Shown: positions 62,101 to 64,000 of the stretch, in pieces | Layout of the letters: each line of letters opens with the position of its first letter | How positions within the stretch are numbered: position 1 is the first letter of the stretch | Source of the DNA: Epiperipatus broadwayi | Taxonomy: Eukaryota > Onychophora > Udeonychophora > Euonychophora > Peripatidae | DNA length: 64,000 nt | Direction: 5' to 3' | Assembly (NCBI GenBank): GCA_028023455.1 | Contig: JAQFVV010000158.1 | Span: forward strand, 558,001 to 622,000 | Program-made: the position numbers and the translations under genes | Notes under the pieces: generated by a model | Seen by the model: the letters and a program-made list of their open reading frames with translations, nothing else | Told to the model about the DNA's origin: nothing | Database searches by the model: none

Positions 62101-62647
62101 AATAACACTGTTAAAAATAAAATAAAAATTAAAATGATAAAAATCAGAAATATCTTACTTTAATTTGCCATTCTACTAAATCTGTATCTGTGATCATCTC
62201 TGTAACTGGGTGCTCAACCTGAAGCCTAGTGTTCATTTCCATAAAATAAAATTTATGATCTTTATCCATAATGAATTCCACAGTTCCTTCAAAAAAAAGT
62301 ATTGATTAAATCAAAAATTTAAAATATAAGCAGGAATCGCATTACTCTTCCAATTCCAGAATCCATAACATAAACAATGAGTATAATTGGAGGGCACTTA
62401 GTAAAAGAGTAACTATATCTATAACAATTTTTTGATTACTGAAGTATGATAATGGATTCCTCATTCTTTATATTGTGACTTCTAGATTTGATAAAAAATA
62501 TCAAGAATATCTCACGAATGTAAATTAAGGTGGAAGACAGTGACCTTTGCAATTAAACTAATTACCTGCTCCAACATATTTTACAGCTTTGGCAGCCTTT
62601 ACAGCAGCTTCACCAAGAGAACGGCGTACAGCTTCAGTTATGCCAGG
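7992..62647 (-). CDS. MCCC1: Methylcrotonoyl-CoA carboxylase subunit alpha, 3' nine exons (partial)
   Basis: This subunit carboxylates its own biotin and passes the CO2 to the beta subunit, which makes 3-methylglutaconyl-CoA in mitochondrial leucine breakdown. The nine exons are join(62566-62647, 62159-62286, 61886-62069, 61706-61815, 30929-31142, 22825-22911, 12005-12180, 11754-11933, 7992-8105) read on the minus strand. Lengths and phases close exactly: 1275 nt, 424 codons plus stop. Every intron is GT-AG. Visible motifs in order are the biotin carboxylase signature [54 protein letters not shown] and the biotinylation site AMKM. The N-terminal biotin carboxylase part and the mitochondrial presequence must lie upstream of the window. 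Introns reach 30.6, 10.6, 8.0 and 3.6 kb. The exon at 22825-22911 is the most divergent. The subunit identity comes from recognising the alpha-subunit sequence, not from a database search. Propionyl- or acetyl-CoA carboxylase fits much less well. Confidence 0.95.
8658..8831 (-). repeat. 3' LTR of the gag-coiled-coil element
   Basis: It has the same 174-bp length as the 5' copy, with nine substitutions and no indels. The boundaries are set by the shared TGTCA at the polypurine-tract side and the TTTCC target duplication outside. Confidence 0.93.
8832..8850 (-). promoter_or_regulatory. Polypurine tract
   Basis: On the minus strand a run of A residues followed by GAGAGT abuts the 3' LTR start TGTCATG. 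This is the expected plus-strand priming site for an LTR element. Confidence 0.75.
8853..11042 (-). CDS. Gag-protease-coiled-coil fusion ORF of LTR element (729 aa)
   Basis: The start is ATG 11040-11042, in a good context (AAAATGG). An upstream in-frame ATG at 11102 would add 20 hydrophobic residues and is less likely. Residues 1-180 are a Mag-type Gag capsid region ([23 protein letters not shown]). Two zinc knuckles follow: C202-C205-H209-C214 and C221-C224-H229-C234. An aspartic protease has DTGAD at 316-320 and closes with GRDCELLGL at 387-395. Residues 452-465 ([14 protein letters not shown]) match the usual entry to reverse transcriptase. From about 473 to 660 the chain is instead Glu/Lys/Leu-rich with heptad spacing, a long coiled coil. 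The tail, 661-729, is Ser/Pro-rich and then basic, ending [15 protein letters not shown], which resembles pol C-terminal tails. There are no RT, RNase H or integrase motifs. The frame is open although the LTRs differ by about 5%. The donor of the coiled coil is not recognised. Confidence 0.9.
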   Translation of the reverse strand: MASQFDRFYNIEPLSMEGNMSVKWTDWKELFLNFLEATENDMKSDKVKLGILRHLIGKEGRDVIKTLDHANPEDKTKFLSVLNQMDKYFNTMKTTLYDRIKAYTMEPHKGESIDHFLTRLKVVVEKADFGDQKQNILRDRIIMVQKEEGLKDRLFEKGNITLEKALEIIRGHKTRRLKNELPEKSELCINVIAKNTTNIRNCQKCNRNHPKRECPTFGKKCYNCGKLNHFANNCRTRSYDNKILKTQKRSNIRYYKNINRNGRYVNKVHDTTSDSSYTSDVENTIAYVRRVDSTHSLNGWYEQILLDNNKVKIKIDTGADVNIMSKKVLNTIHPQPIIYKTKKKLRAFGGSFLTPKGKTKPKKKKNKDLRNLRFIIIKEDEPTLLSGRDCELLGLIKRNKITVQKVTMKNKSKNDQNISNNKDKITKSRKDNKSIKTQEVKENENFKPIYETNKDVFQGVGCYEGVNPTLIPLSIHEKLHKELKKLEDIRLQHEILKKLGEEQSHQLIEKEREIQRKFQLAKEEEWYKITNIEAEMLELENKIQELERYKIDESNQKQVDVKKTEDNARLAIHNKELLEKECNVLRIKVHKHQSSVEELEKEKSLNSELYQQIQQLKDNLHSLSVVHQDLRLQNSKLKSSIDLLTNELKVVKADFIKMNTAERFTTTPQSLELDEETQLPVPEREKSPPSTSSDNGIAIRRISVERSGKREKSNRRKRPSVHLKDYVCK
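11163..11180 (-). promoter_or_regulatory. Primer binding site, tRNA-Leu type
   Basis: Directly after the 5' LTR the minus strand reads TGGTGTCAGGAGTGAATC. The first 14 bases match the complement of the common animal tRNA-Leu 3' end (CACTCCTGACA plus CCA). This is established tRNA sequence knowledge; no tRNA search was run. Confidence 0.85.
11181..11354 (-). repeat. 5' LTR of the gag-coiled-coil element
   Basis: This 174-bp LTR starts TGTCATG and ends ATAACA on the minus strand. It includes AATAAA (within GTTTAATAAAGTTTG), which would serve as the element's poly(A) signal. A CG-dense patch (gcgcgctcgc) stands out from the AT-rich surroundings. Confidence 0.93.
11754..11933 (-). CDS. MCCC1: MCCC1 exon h: biotinyl carrier domain with AMKM
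   Basis: This 180-nt exon encodes [35 protein letters not shown] and the MIAMKME block. The Lys at 11760-11762 is the expected biotin attachment site, flanked by Met on both sides as the biotin ligase requires. The exon ends one Glu later at GTAAGT. The rest of the carrier fold is in the last exon, across the intron that holds the LTR element. Confidence 0.97.
12005..12180 (-). CDS. MCCC1: MCCC1 exon g: BT domain beta-strand region
   Basis: This 176-nt exon encodes [20 protein letters not shown], then [15 protein letters not shown] and DDSLILFKK. It corresponds to the domain between biotin carboxylase and biotin carrier that contacts the beta subunit. The acceptor is TTGTAG and the donor GTAATT. 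It is phase 1 at the start and phase 0 at the end. Confidence 0.94.
12181..13690. other. MCCC1 intron, purine-rich and AT-rich
   Basis: An A/G-rich tract on the plus strand covers about 12330-12480 and makes a spurious open frame on the other strand. No element was recognised. Confidence 0.5.
13505..13600 (+). repeat. Two-copy tandem duplication, about 49 bp
   Basis: The phrase ACACATAGAAAAAAAGTAAATGAT occurs as GTACACATAGAAAAAAAGTA near 13511 and GTGCACATAGAAAAAAAAGT near 13554. Similar flanking text, CTCCTAATA or TCCTAATATA, follows each. Confidence 0.6.
13880..14580 (+). pseudogene. LINE reverse transcriptase relic
   Basis: Degraded RT blocks appear in order across three frames. [13 protein letters not shown] near 13950 matches the GFR-GRS--D motif, a KQGCVL-like block lies near 14220, and HSDDCAIL at 14355-14380 is the catalytic YADD region. 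DLVINVKKS near 14425 is followed by LYQT. Stops and frameshifts are frequent. Order and spacing support one non-LTR retrotransposon. The clade is not determined and no 5' or 3' end is visible. Confidence 0.6.
15743..17536 (-). repeat. 3' LTR (long direct repeat, copy 1)
   Basis: This copy pairs with 19751-21614. The TG start at 17535-17536 (minus strand) sits directly after the polypurine tract. The other end, near 15743, is defined less well by alignment. Confidence 0.7.
17670..18250 (-). other. Unrecognised interior segment of the LTR element
   Basis: Short minus frames (17670-17912 and 17794-18096) lie between the Gag relic and the polypurine tract. A stretch near 18200 reading NDKVYWKGN loosely recalls the integrase C-terminal region. 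The evidence is weak. Confidence 0.25.
18270..18775 (-). pseudogene. Coiled-coil Gag-like relic
   Basis: Read on the minus strand with a few frameshifts, this gives [11 protein letters not shown] followed by a Gln/Lys/Glu-rich helix ([20 protein letters not shown], then [17 protein letters not shown]). Such N-terminal coiled coils are common in Gag proteins of arthropod-type LTR elements. It begins about 1 kb inside the 5' LTR, where Gag should be. Confidence 0.5.
19751..21614 (-). repeat. 5' LTR (long direct repeat, copy 2)
   Basis: It aligns along its length to 15743-17536 with scattered substitutions and small indels. A 65-75 codon minus frame ([16 protein letters not shown]...) is shared by both copies. 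It belongs to the repeat and is not a separate gene. Confidence 0.72.
21615..22824. other. MCCC1 intron, nothing recognised
   Basis: AT-rich sequence with no exon- or transposon-like reading on either strand. Confidence 0.5.
22825..22911 (-). CDS. MCCC1: MCCC1 exon f: BT-domain linker exon
   Basis: This 87-nt exon has a good acceptor (TTCTGTAG) and donor (GTAAGT). It encodes [14 protein letters not shown] followed by [14 protein letters not shown], aligning with the SPFSSSSGRRLN region of the alpha subunit. Phases 1 and 1 fit both neighbours exactly. Without it the flanking exons would still join in frame (phase 1 to phase 1), so it could be skipped without a frameshift. It is the least conserved exon in the set. 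Confidence 0.85.
22912..27230. other. MCCC1 intron, nothing recognised
   Basis: About 4.3 kb of AT-rich sequence. Short frames such as 23680-23889 (minus) show no domain. A GA run lies at 24298-24309. Confidence 0.5.
27233..27411. mobile_element. Hairpin MITE, copy 1
   Basis: Arms at 27235-27269 and 27376-27409 are imperfect inverted repeats (AGATGTGATAATATATTGGA and its reverse form ending ACCACATCT). The arm matches the MITE at 54.8 kb, so this is a dispersed family. It has no coding capacity. Confidence 0.7.
28340..29360 (-). pseudogene. mariner (irritans-type) transposase relic
   Basis: On the minus strand the start reads [12 protein letters not shown] (near 29345), the typical N-terminus of irritans-type mariner. 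Next come FQDFMM/FYDG fragments of the WFKRFKDG block and then the HTH frame at 28912-29157, which contains [15 protein letters not shown] (usual form VPHSLT--QK--R). The end reads QCIKS-GDYFE near 28390, the usual C-terminus. The catalytic DDD core between 28400 and 28910 is unreadable through decay. The length, about 1 kb, matches a full mariner ORF. TIRs were not defined. Confidence 0.8.
29361..29790. other. AT-rich intron, nothing recognised
   Basis: No exon-like or repeat signal was seen on either strand. Confidence 0.45.
29820..30245 (+). repeat. Retroelement 3'-end or SINE-like fragment
   Basis: The start, ATCATCATCATCAACC then CCACTGCAGGATGAAGGTCT, matches a phrase frequent in the 3' regions of invertebrate non-LTR elements. 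A degenerate form of the same phrase (GGACAAAAGTCTCTCC) occurs at 63843-63860. Overlapping open frames here are not conserved proteins. Confidence 0.45.
30455..30530 (+). repeat. Two-copy tandem duplication, about 35 bp
   Basis: CTTTGACTAACAGTTTAATG followed by CATTATTCA is repeated back to back. Confidence 0.8.
30929..31142 (-). CDS. MCCC1: MCCC1 exon e: end of the BC domain and start of the linker
   Basis: This 214-nt exon encodes [38 protein letters not shown] and a helical stretch ending QQMQSQ. HTDFIP is a family-specific landmark of the alpha subunit. The acceptor is TTAG and the donor GTATGC. It ends in phase 1; the leftover G makes an Asp codon with the next exon. Confidence 0.96.
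31143..32690. other. MCCC1 intron, nothing recognised except a small hairpin
   Basis: A short inverted repeat at about 31288-31335 pairs CTCTTTATCAGAATG with CATTCTGACAAAGAG. Otherwise it is AT-rich sequence with no coding signal. Confidence 0.5.
32693..37367 (+). repeat. Long TGTAA...TTACA repeat, copy 1, with a 2.3-kb interruption
   Basis: It matches 42611-44977 in two blocks, 32693 to about 32900 and about 35215 to 37367, separated by about 2.3 kb absent from copy 2. Both copies begin TGTAA and end CCATTACA, giving short inverted termini as LTRs or DNA transposons have. No clear primer site, polypurine tract or coding region was found. The copies could be solo LTRs or non-coding DNA elements. 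Confidence 0.65.
34672..34750 (+). repeat. tRNA-derived SINE-like segment
   Basis: An A-box-like TGGTTTAGTTGTTAGA (34681-34696) and a B-box-like GGCTTGAGTCT (34732-34743) have tRNA-like spacing. The sequence does not fold as an intact tRNA. It lies inside the 2.3-kb block absent from repeat copy 2. Confidence 0.45.
37740..38500 (-). pseudogene. LINE ORF2 reverse transcriptase, N-terminal part
   Basis: The minus-strand reading includes [13 protein letters not shown] (usual KAPG-DG), [10 protein letters not shown] then [17 protein letters not shown], and [11 protein letters not shown] (usual FxDxEKAYD). Stops interrupt it. No later RT motifs were found below 37740. Confidence 0.7.
38754..39585 (-). 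pseudogene. LINE ORF2 endonuclease domain
   Basis: Its N-terminal part is readable in a different frame from the open stretch (39200-39585: [25 protein letters not shown]). The frame 38754-39194 continues with WDMNEHI (usual GDFNAHI), QYTWS, INYVLV (usual IDYVLV) and SDHN. These are the ordered motifs of APE-like endonucleases. At least one frameshift and several active-site changes are present. Confidence 0.78.
39801..40376 (-). pseudogene. LINE ORF1 SGNH/GDSL esterase domain
   Basis: This open frame of 191 codons has an N-terminal charged helix (residues 1-35). SGNH blocks follow: GDLLIRG near residue 48 (block I, usual GDSLIRG, so the nucleophile Ser is replaced by Leu), GTNNL near 91 (block III) and [10 protein letters not shown] near 172 (block V, the Asp/His of the triad). 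Loss of the Ser implies no esterase activity in this copy. The frame has no stop but is flanked by broken parts. Confidence 0.8.
40575..40720 (-). pseudogene. LINE ORF1 PHD-like zinc finger
   Basis: The reading [17 protein letters not shown] then WLCRLC gives a C-x2-C, H-x2-C, W-x-C-x2-C pattern typical of the C-terminal half of a PHD finger. The upstream cysteine pair is not resolved. A stop at 40575 precedes the coiled-coil and esterase part. Confidence 0.6.
40900..42405. other. MCCC1 intron, nothing recognised
   Basis: AT-rich sequence with a short CA run near 40955 and no coding or transposon signal. Confidence 0.45.
42410..42550. mobile_element. Short hairpin MITE
   Basis: Arms of about 40 bp pair: TATGAATATTGGTGAAGTGG through ATTGGT (42421-42456) against ACCAAACTGAATAAACC through CAATGTTCATA (42504-42542). 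The loop is about 48 bp. It lies immediately before repeat copy 2. Confidence 0.65.
42611..44977 (+). repeat. Long TGTAA...TTACA repeat, copy 2
   Basis: This 2.37-kb copy aligns to the outer blocks of copy 1 with many substitutions. Similarity may run about 15 bp past the TTACA end. The distal 500 bp (about 44480-44977) are the best conserved and the least AT-rich. Confidence 0.68.
45000..47420. other. MCCC1 intron, nothing recognised
   Basis: About 45600-45960 is built of loosely repeated GATGGAT/AAGATGA phrases, perhaps an old minisatellite. The 91-codon minus frame at 47142-47417 is low complexity and not supported as a gene. Confidence 0.45.
47430..48060 (-). pseudogene. Penelope-like element: RT C-terminus and GIY-YIG endonuclease relic
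   Basis: The minus frame 47728-47985 reads [20 protein letters not shown] upstream, then [17 protein letters not shown] and [20 protein letters not shown]. This order matches the end of Penelope-type RT and its linker. After a frameshift (47500-47740) comes [20 protein letters not shown], then [12 protein letters not shown] and HRIDC. That is the GIY-YIG pattern V-Y-x-I-x-C-x-x-C, YIG-T (here YYRHT), R-x-x-EH. The Gly of YIG is lost, so this copy is probably inactive. The upstream RT core is missing. Confidence 0.75.
48061..48715. other. AT-rich spacer, nothing recognised
   Basis: It separates the Penelope-like fragment from the hammerhead repeat block. Homopolymer runs are common. Confidence 0.4.
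48716..48935. repeat. Partial hammerhead repeat with inverted junction
   Basis: The first 40 bases (to about 48755) match the minus-oriented form of the 460-bp repeat. The sequence then switches to the plus-oriented form exactly at the ribozyme stem I. It continues through the repeat to ACTGTATGGAGAG and then runs into the adjoining repeat family. Confidence 0.75.
48757..48803 (+). ncRNA. Hammerhead ribozyme, diverged copy
   Basis: The core reads CTGACGA ... GAAAC TA GTC, with stem II GGC/GCC. CTGANGA cores are allowed in hammerheads. Stem I has mismatches, so activity is doubtful. Confidence 0.6.
48940..49228 (-). repeat. Inverted copy of the 335-bp repeat
   Basis: It is nearly the exact reverse complement of the repeat unit starting at 49230. 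The two meet head to head around 49229, forming a potential hairpin of nearly 300 bp per arm with almost no loop. Confidence 0.85.
49230..50170 (+). repeat. Three tandem copies of a 331-340 bp repeat
   Basis: Units begin TTTAGTAAATTCTAGA at 49230, 49561 and 49901. Copies 1 and 2 end TTTCAGTTAGAGTGACG; copy 3 breaks off near 50170. Copy 1 lacks about 9 bp (TCCTTTTAT) present in the others. No coding frame and no ribozyme core were found in either strand of the unit. The family is unrecognised. Confidence 0.85.
50461..50506 (-). ncRNA. Hammerhead ribozyme, type I, minimal stem III
   Basis: Minus strand: stem I CTCCTCA pairs with TGGGGA, core CTGATGA, stem II TGGC-CACAA-GCCA, GAAA, then C-TA-G as a tiny stem III, and the cleavage triplet GTC. 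All conserved core nucleotides are present. Short stem III forms of this kind are known from newt satellite DNA and Penelope-like elements. Confidence 0.82.
50921..50966 (-). ncRNA. Hammerhead ribozyme, type I, second minus copy
   Basis: It is identical in core and stems to the copy 460 bp away. Cleavage at both sites would release a 460-nt RNA. Confidence 0.82.
51119..51164 (+). ncRNA. Hammerhead ribozyme, type I, at the array boundary
   Basis: The core is intact. Stem II reads TGGC/GCCC, losing the closing pair next to GAAA. Predicted cleavage falls after 51157 (GTC). Confidence 0.78.
51579..51624 (+). ncRNA. Hammerhead ribozyme, type I, intact plus copy
   Basis: All core and stem positions are intact. 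Predicted cleavage falls after 51617, 460 nt from the previous plus-strand site. The palindrome ACTAGT in the stem III region would let two molecules pair and form a double-length stem III, as proposed for dimeric hammerheads. Confidence 0.83.
52000..53090 (+). pseudogene. LINE reverse transcriptase relic (RTE-like or related)
   Basis: Plus-strand RT blocks in order: DQYGF-P near 52040, [17 protein letters not shown] (52135-52185), RRGVGQG-PLSP near 52310 (usual RRGVRQGCPLSP), and [11 protein letters not shown] then [10 protein letters not shown] (52355-52470) after the lost YADD. Then come [29 protein letters not shown] near 52680 and MW--KITRMSW near 52740. The end has GHILRHDKF near 52870. 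This trailing region is typical of endonuclease-RT LINEs found across invertebrates. Deletions and stops make it non-functional. Confidence 0.75.
53100..53830. other. AT-rich intron, nothing recognised
   Basis: No exon or repeat could be supported. Confidence 0.4.
53830..54010 (+). repeat. Degraded hammerhead repeat relic
   Basis: AATGATGAAGGCAAAAACAA followed by GAAATAAGTCTAGGGATGTG aligns with the ribozyme region of the 460-bp repeat, and CATTGATTACGCAGCTTATA with its downstream part. The ribozyme core has lost the first C and part of stem II. Confidence 0.6.
54011..54790. other. AT-rich intron, nothing recognised
   Basis: No exon-like or transposon-like signal was found. Confidence 0.4.
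54797..54889. mobile_element. Hairpin MITE, copy 2
   Basis: Inverted arms 54799-54829 and 54855-54886 (AAGATGTGATATGTTGGACT through CCATCATT and its complement) are nearly perfect with a loop of about 25 bases. The arm sequence is shared with 27233-27411, whose loop is longer. Confidence 0.8.
55141..55373 (+). repeat. Two-copy tandem duplication, 116 bp
   Basis: The segment starting ATGTTAAAACAATAATG at 55149 recurs at 55265 with only a few substitutions. It looks like a recent local duplication. Confidence 0.85.
55855..55935 (+). repeat. Possible tRNA-derived SINE head
   Basis: GAGAGAGCAAGCAGACGCTC, a loop TTAACC and a B-box-like TAGTTTAAACCC (55915-55926) recall a decayed tRNA-Lys-like head. 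The fold is not intact. Confidence 0.3.
55936..59980. other. Long intron stretch, nothing firmly recognised
   Basis: It includes a less repetitive 56000-57450 region, a possible tRNA-like A box near 57672 (TCGTGTAGTGGATCAAGC), and a CA run at 58351-58368. No open frame exceeds about 60 codons and no family is recognised. Confidence 0.45.
59985..60080 (+). promoter_or_regulatory. Candidate TATA-less promoter and first exon
   Basis: An ETS-like CATCCGGTTT (about 59984-59993) and a palindromic NRF1-like CGCATGCGC (60028-60036) lie close together in otherwise featureless AT-rich DNA. About 45 bases downstream TTTCAGAAAAG meets GTAAGTTT, a good splice donor. This arrangement is typical of housekeeping promoters, here inside the large MCCC1 intron and antisense to it. 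It is prediction only. Confidence 0.3.
60265..60325 (+). repeat. Short tandem duplication, 31 bp
   Basis: TTTTTATATATTTTTTAATT is repeated back to back with the same flanking ATTA. Confidence 0.7.
60650..60750 (+). pseudogene. piggyBac-like transposase fragment
   Basis: The plus strand reads [11 protein letters not shown], close to the piggyBac family block S-DE-M--FKGR that holds a catalytic Asp. After a frameshift it continues as PLKPIKDRI, close to the following MPKKPIKWG. Only about 30 residues can be read. A TTTCAG acceptor-like site lies just upstream. Nothing else of the transposase was found. Confidence 0.45.
61706..61815 (-). CDS. MCCC1: MCCC1 exon d: biotin carboxylase C-terminal domain
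   Basis: This 110-nt exon has no in-frame ATG start and so does not appear as an ORF. It encodes [20 protein letters not shown] and then [13 protein letters not shown]. It opens with two bases that complete the glycine codon from exon c and ends in phase 0 before GTATGT. The intron after it is about 30.6 kb, the longest seen here. Confidence 0.95.
61886..62069 (-). CDS. MCCC1: MCCC1 exon c: biotin carboxylase C-terminal domain
   Basis: This 184-nt exon encodes [24 protein letters not shown], the FIPGAGKL strand and RIETGVRQ. Its acceptor is AG. Its donor, GTTAGC, is the weakest of the set but keeps GT. The residues match the alpha-subunit family closely over the whole exon. Confidence 0.96.
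62159..62286 (-). CDS. MCCC1: MCCC1 exon b: biotin carboxylase active-site signature
   Basis: This 128-nt exon lies between an AG acceptor and GTAAGA. It encodes TVEFIMD, then [19 protein letters not shown] and DLVEWQIK. The NxRxQVEHxxTE block is the catalytic signature of biotin carboxylases: the Glu pair binds metal and the Arg stabilises carboxyphosphate and biotin enolate. All expected residues are present. Confidence 0.96.
62566..62647 (-). CDS. MCCC1: MCCC1 exon a (first visible): ATP-grasp segment
   Basis: This 82-nt exon follows an AG acceptor and ends before GTAATT. It reads [15 protein letters not shown] and then [10 protein letters not shown], the biotin carboxylase stretch just before the TVEFIMD strand. 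It starts in phase 0, so the previous exon should end with a complete codon. That exon is not found in 62648-64000. The last G joins the next exon to complete a glycine codon. Confidence 0.93.
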
Positions 62648-64000
62648 CTTATAAATAATTAAAAACACTCTCAATATATTAGCTTTTATTAAATACATAA
62701 AAATTAGATTACACTGTTTATAAAGACAAGTATCAATCTATACTCAGTCAAATGTTTTATTATATTTATTAATCTATTTTAAAACTGATTTAGTTTAATT
62801 AAGAATTCAACTTCATACGATACATATTATTTCACTTTGTTCATTTTATTTTCAACTTTATACAGTCTAATTAATAAATTTCACAAACTTTAAAGATCAT
62901 TACTGTCTTCTACGAGATTTAACTTTTTAACTGGAAGAATGATTATAATTTCTTTTTTTCTCATTGTAAAGAATAGATGAATTTTATTGTTATTTAAAGT
63001 CATACTTTATCACTGTGATTGTTTTTACTAAGGATCTGACACCAATATTTAAGAGGGCATAACTTTCCAGAAGATAGTTGATCAGAAATTATCACATTTT
63101 TCTTTCTAATATATAATTCTGTTTTTAACAGAATAAGCAGATTGATGGCAAAAGAAGAAAAATATGACCAGCAATGGGAATGAATGGATGCTATCGTACA
63201 AATTAAAATGTAATATTGAGACATCTGATGGGTTTATTTTATTCTCCCAAAATCTGTGTTACATAACTTCTAAAAAATACACATTGTTTGAACTATATAT
63301 GTTACAAGAATTCAACCATCATTTTTTGGCATTAAAAGTGCAAGCTGTCAGTTTGTATTATTACAATCAACAAACACTCTCAATAGCTAATATAAGATGG
63401 AACAGAACATTTTCTCTTATAAAAAACAAACATTACTTTTAAAAAATAATCTGCTTAATAATAAGAGTAGTTTCAGTTTCATTTCTTGCATCTGATCAAT
63501 AAATCTATAATGACCTGCAAGTAAGTTCTCCCAATAGCAAAATCAATGAGTTGTTTAAGTCAGCAACATCTCTATGCTGAAATAAAAATATTATCTTGAC
63601 TTTAATTAAAAGAACAAAATTTGTCATGAAAATATATGTGTCATTTTTTTCTATTAAAAGAATAAAATTTCATCTTTTATTAGAGAAAAAAGTGAAAGAA
63701 AAAAGAAGGGGAAAAAAAGAAACGGGGGGGGGGGTGAAAAGAAAAAGAAAGAGAAAGAAAACAAAAAGCAAAAAATAGAAAGAAAAGACAGACGGGCAGA
63801 TAGATAGAAGATATATAAAATAGTCATAAAATAACCCGTCATAGGACAAAAGTCTCTCCAACAGCTCTATAAAGATAAATAGTAAGGAAAAGATATTATT
63901 TGTTATGCTAGCTAAATGATAAAATTTTACTTTCTCATTTTACATTGGAATTAAAAATAGTTAGATAACCATTTTTGACTACTAACTGGACCACTGACTG
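62648..64000. other. MCCC1 upstream intron
   Basis: No further MCCC1 exon was found. A purine-rich plus-strand tract (63680-63800, with a run of G residues at 63724-63734) forms spurious frames on both strands. A fragment like the 29.8-kb retroelement end lies at 63830-63870. Confidence 0.5.

Noticed and set aside
63496-63584. Minus-strand segment between TTTCAG and GCAG/GTCATT that looks like an exon of MCCC1
   Set aside because: Its translation (HRDVADLNNSLILLLGELTC) does not match the expected alpha-subunit sequence before PGITEAV, and its phase does not fit. It is probably a repeat fragment.
63596-63861. Several overlapping Lys- or Phe-rich frames
   Set aside because: They arise from a homopurine tract; three frames on two strands are open only because of base composition.

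Overview
This window is strongly AT-rich animal nuclear DNA, rich in mobile elements and with very long introns. It carries one recognisable host gene on the minus strand: the 3' part of MCCC1, the biotin-carrying alpha subunit of mitochondrial 3-methylcrotonyl-CoA carboxylase. Nine exons can be placed to the base from protein similarity and GT-AG junctions: 62566-62647, 62159-62286, 61886-62069, 61706-61815, 30929-31142, 22825-22911, 12005-12180, 11754-11933 and 7992-8105. They join in frame without gaps and encode 424 residues plus the stop, from the end of the biotin carboxylase ATP-grasp domain to the C-terminus. The 5' exons lie beyond base 64000. One intron spans about 30.6 kb. The mix of mobile elements (Mag-type Ty3/gypsy, Penelope-like, CR1-like with PHD and esterase, mariner, Tc1-like, piggyBac-like) suggests an invertebrate animal. 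I cannot name the species.

The rest is intron filled with mobile DNA of different ages. Region by region: 1-460, hammerhead-type repeat relic; 3.6-4.3 kb, unrecognised frameshifted coding relic; 4.7-4.9 kb, Tc1-like relic; 8658-11354, a structurally complete 2.7-kb LTR retrotransposon in the last MCCC1 intron; 13.8-14.6 kb, LINE relic; 15.7-21.6 kb, decayed LTR element with about 1.8-kb LTRs; 27.2 and 54.8 kb, two members of a hairpin MITE family; 28.3-29.4 kb, mariner relic; 32.7-37.4 and 42.6-45.0 kb, two copies of a long TGTAA...TTACA repeat; 37.7-40.7 kb, CR1-like LINE with PHD finger, SGNH esterase, endonuclease and partial RT; 47.4-48.1 kb, Penelope-like RT end plus GIY-YIG nuclease; 48.7-51.8 kb, nested inverted and tandem repeats with hammerhead ribozymes; 52.0-53.1 kb, a second LINE relic; 60.7 kb, piggyBac-like relic.

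Two systems stand out. First, the 8.7-11.4 kb LTR element has matching LTRs, a tRNA-Leu-type primer site, a polypurine tract and a 5-bp target duplication. Its single 729-codon frame runs Gag - zinc knuckles - protease and then, where reverse transcriptase should begin, changes into about 190 residues of coiled coil. RT, RNase H and integrase are absent. This looks like a non-autonomous element that captured a coiled-coil sequence in place of pol. Second, the 50.3-51.8 kb repeats are 460-bp units, each with a predicted type I hammerhead ribozyme that has a minimal stem III. They occur in tandem in both orientations, 2-4 kb from a Penelope-like GIY-YIG fragment, and predict a self-cleaved 460-nt RNA.
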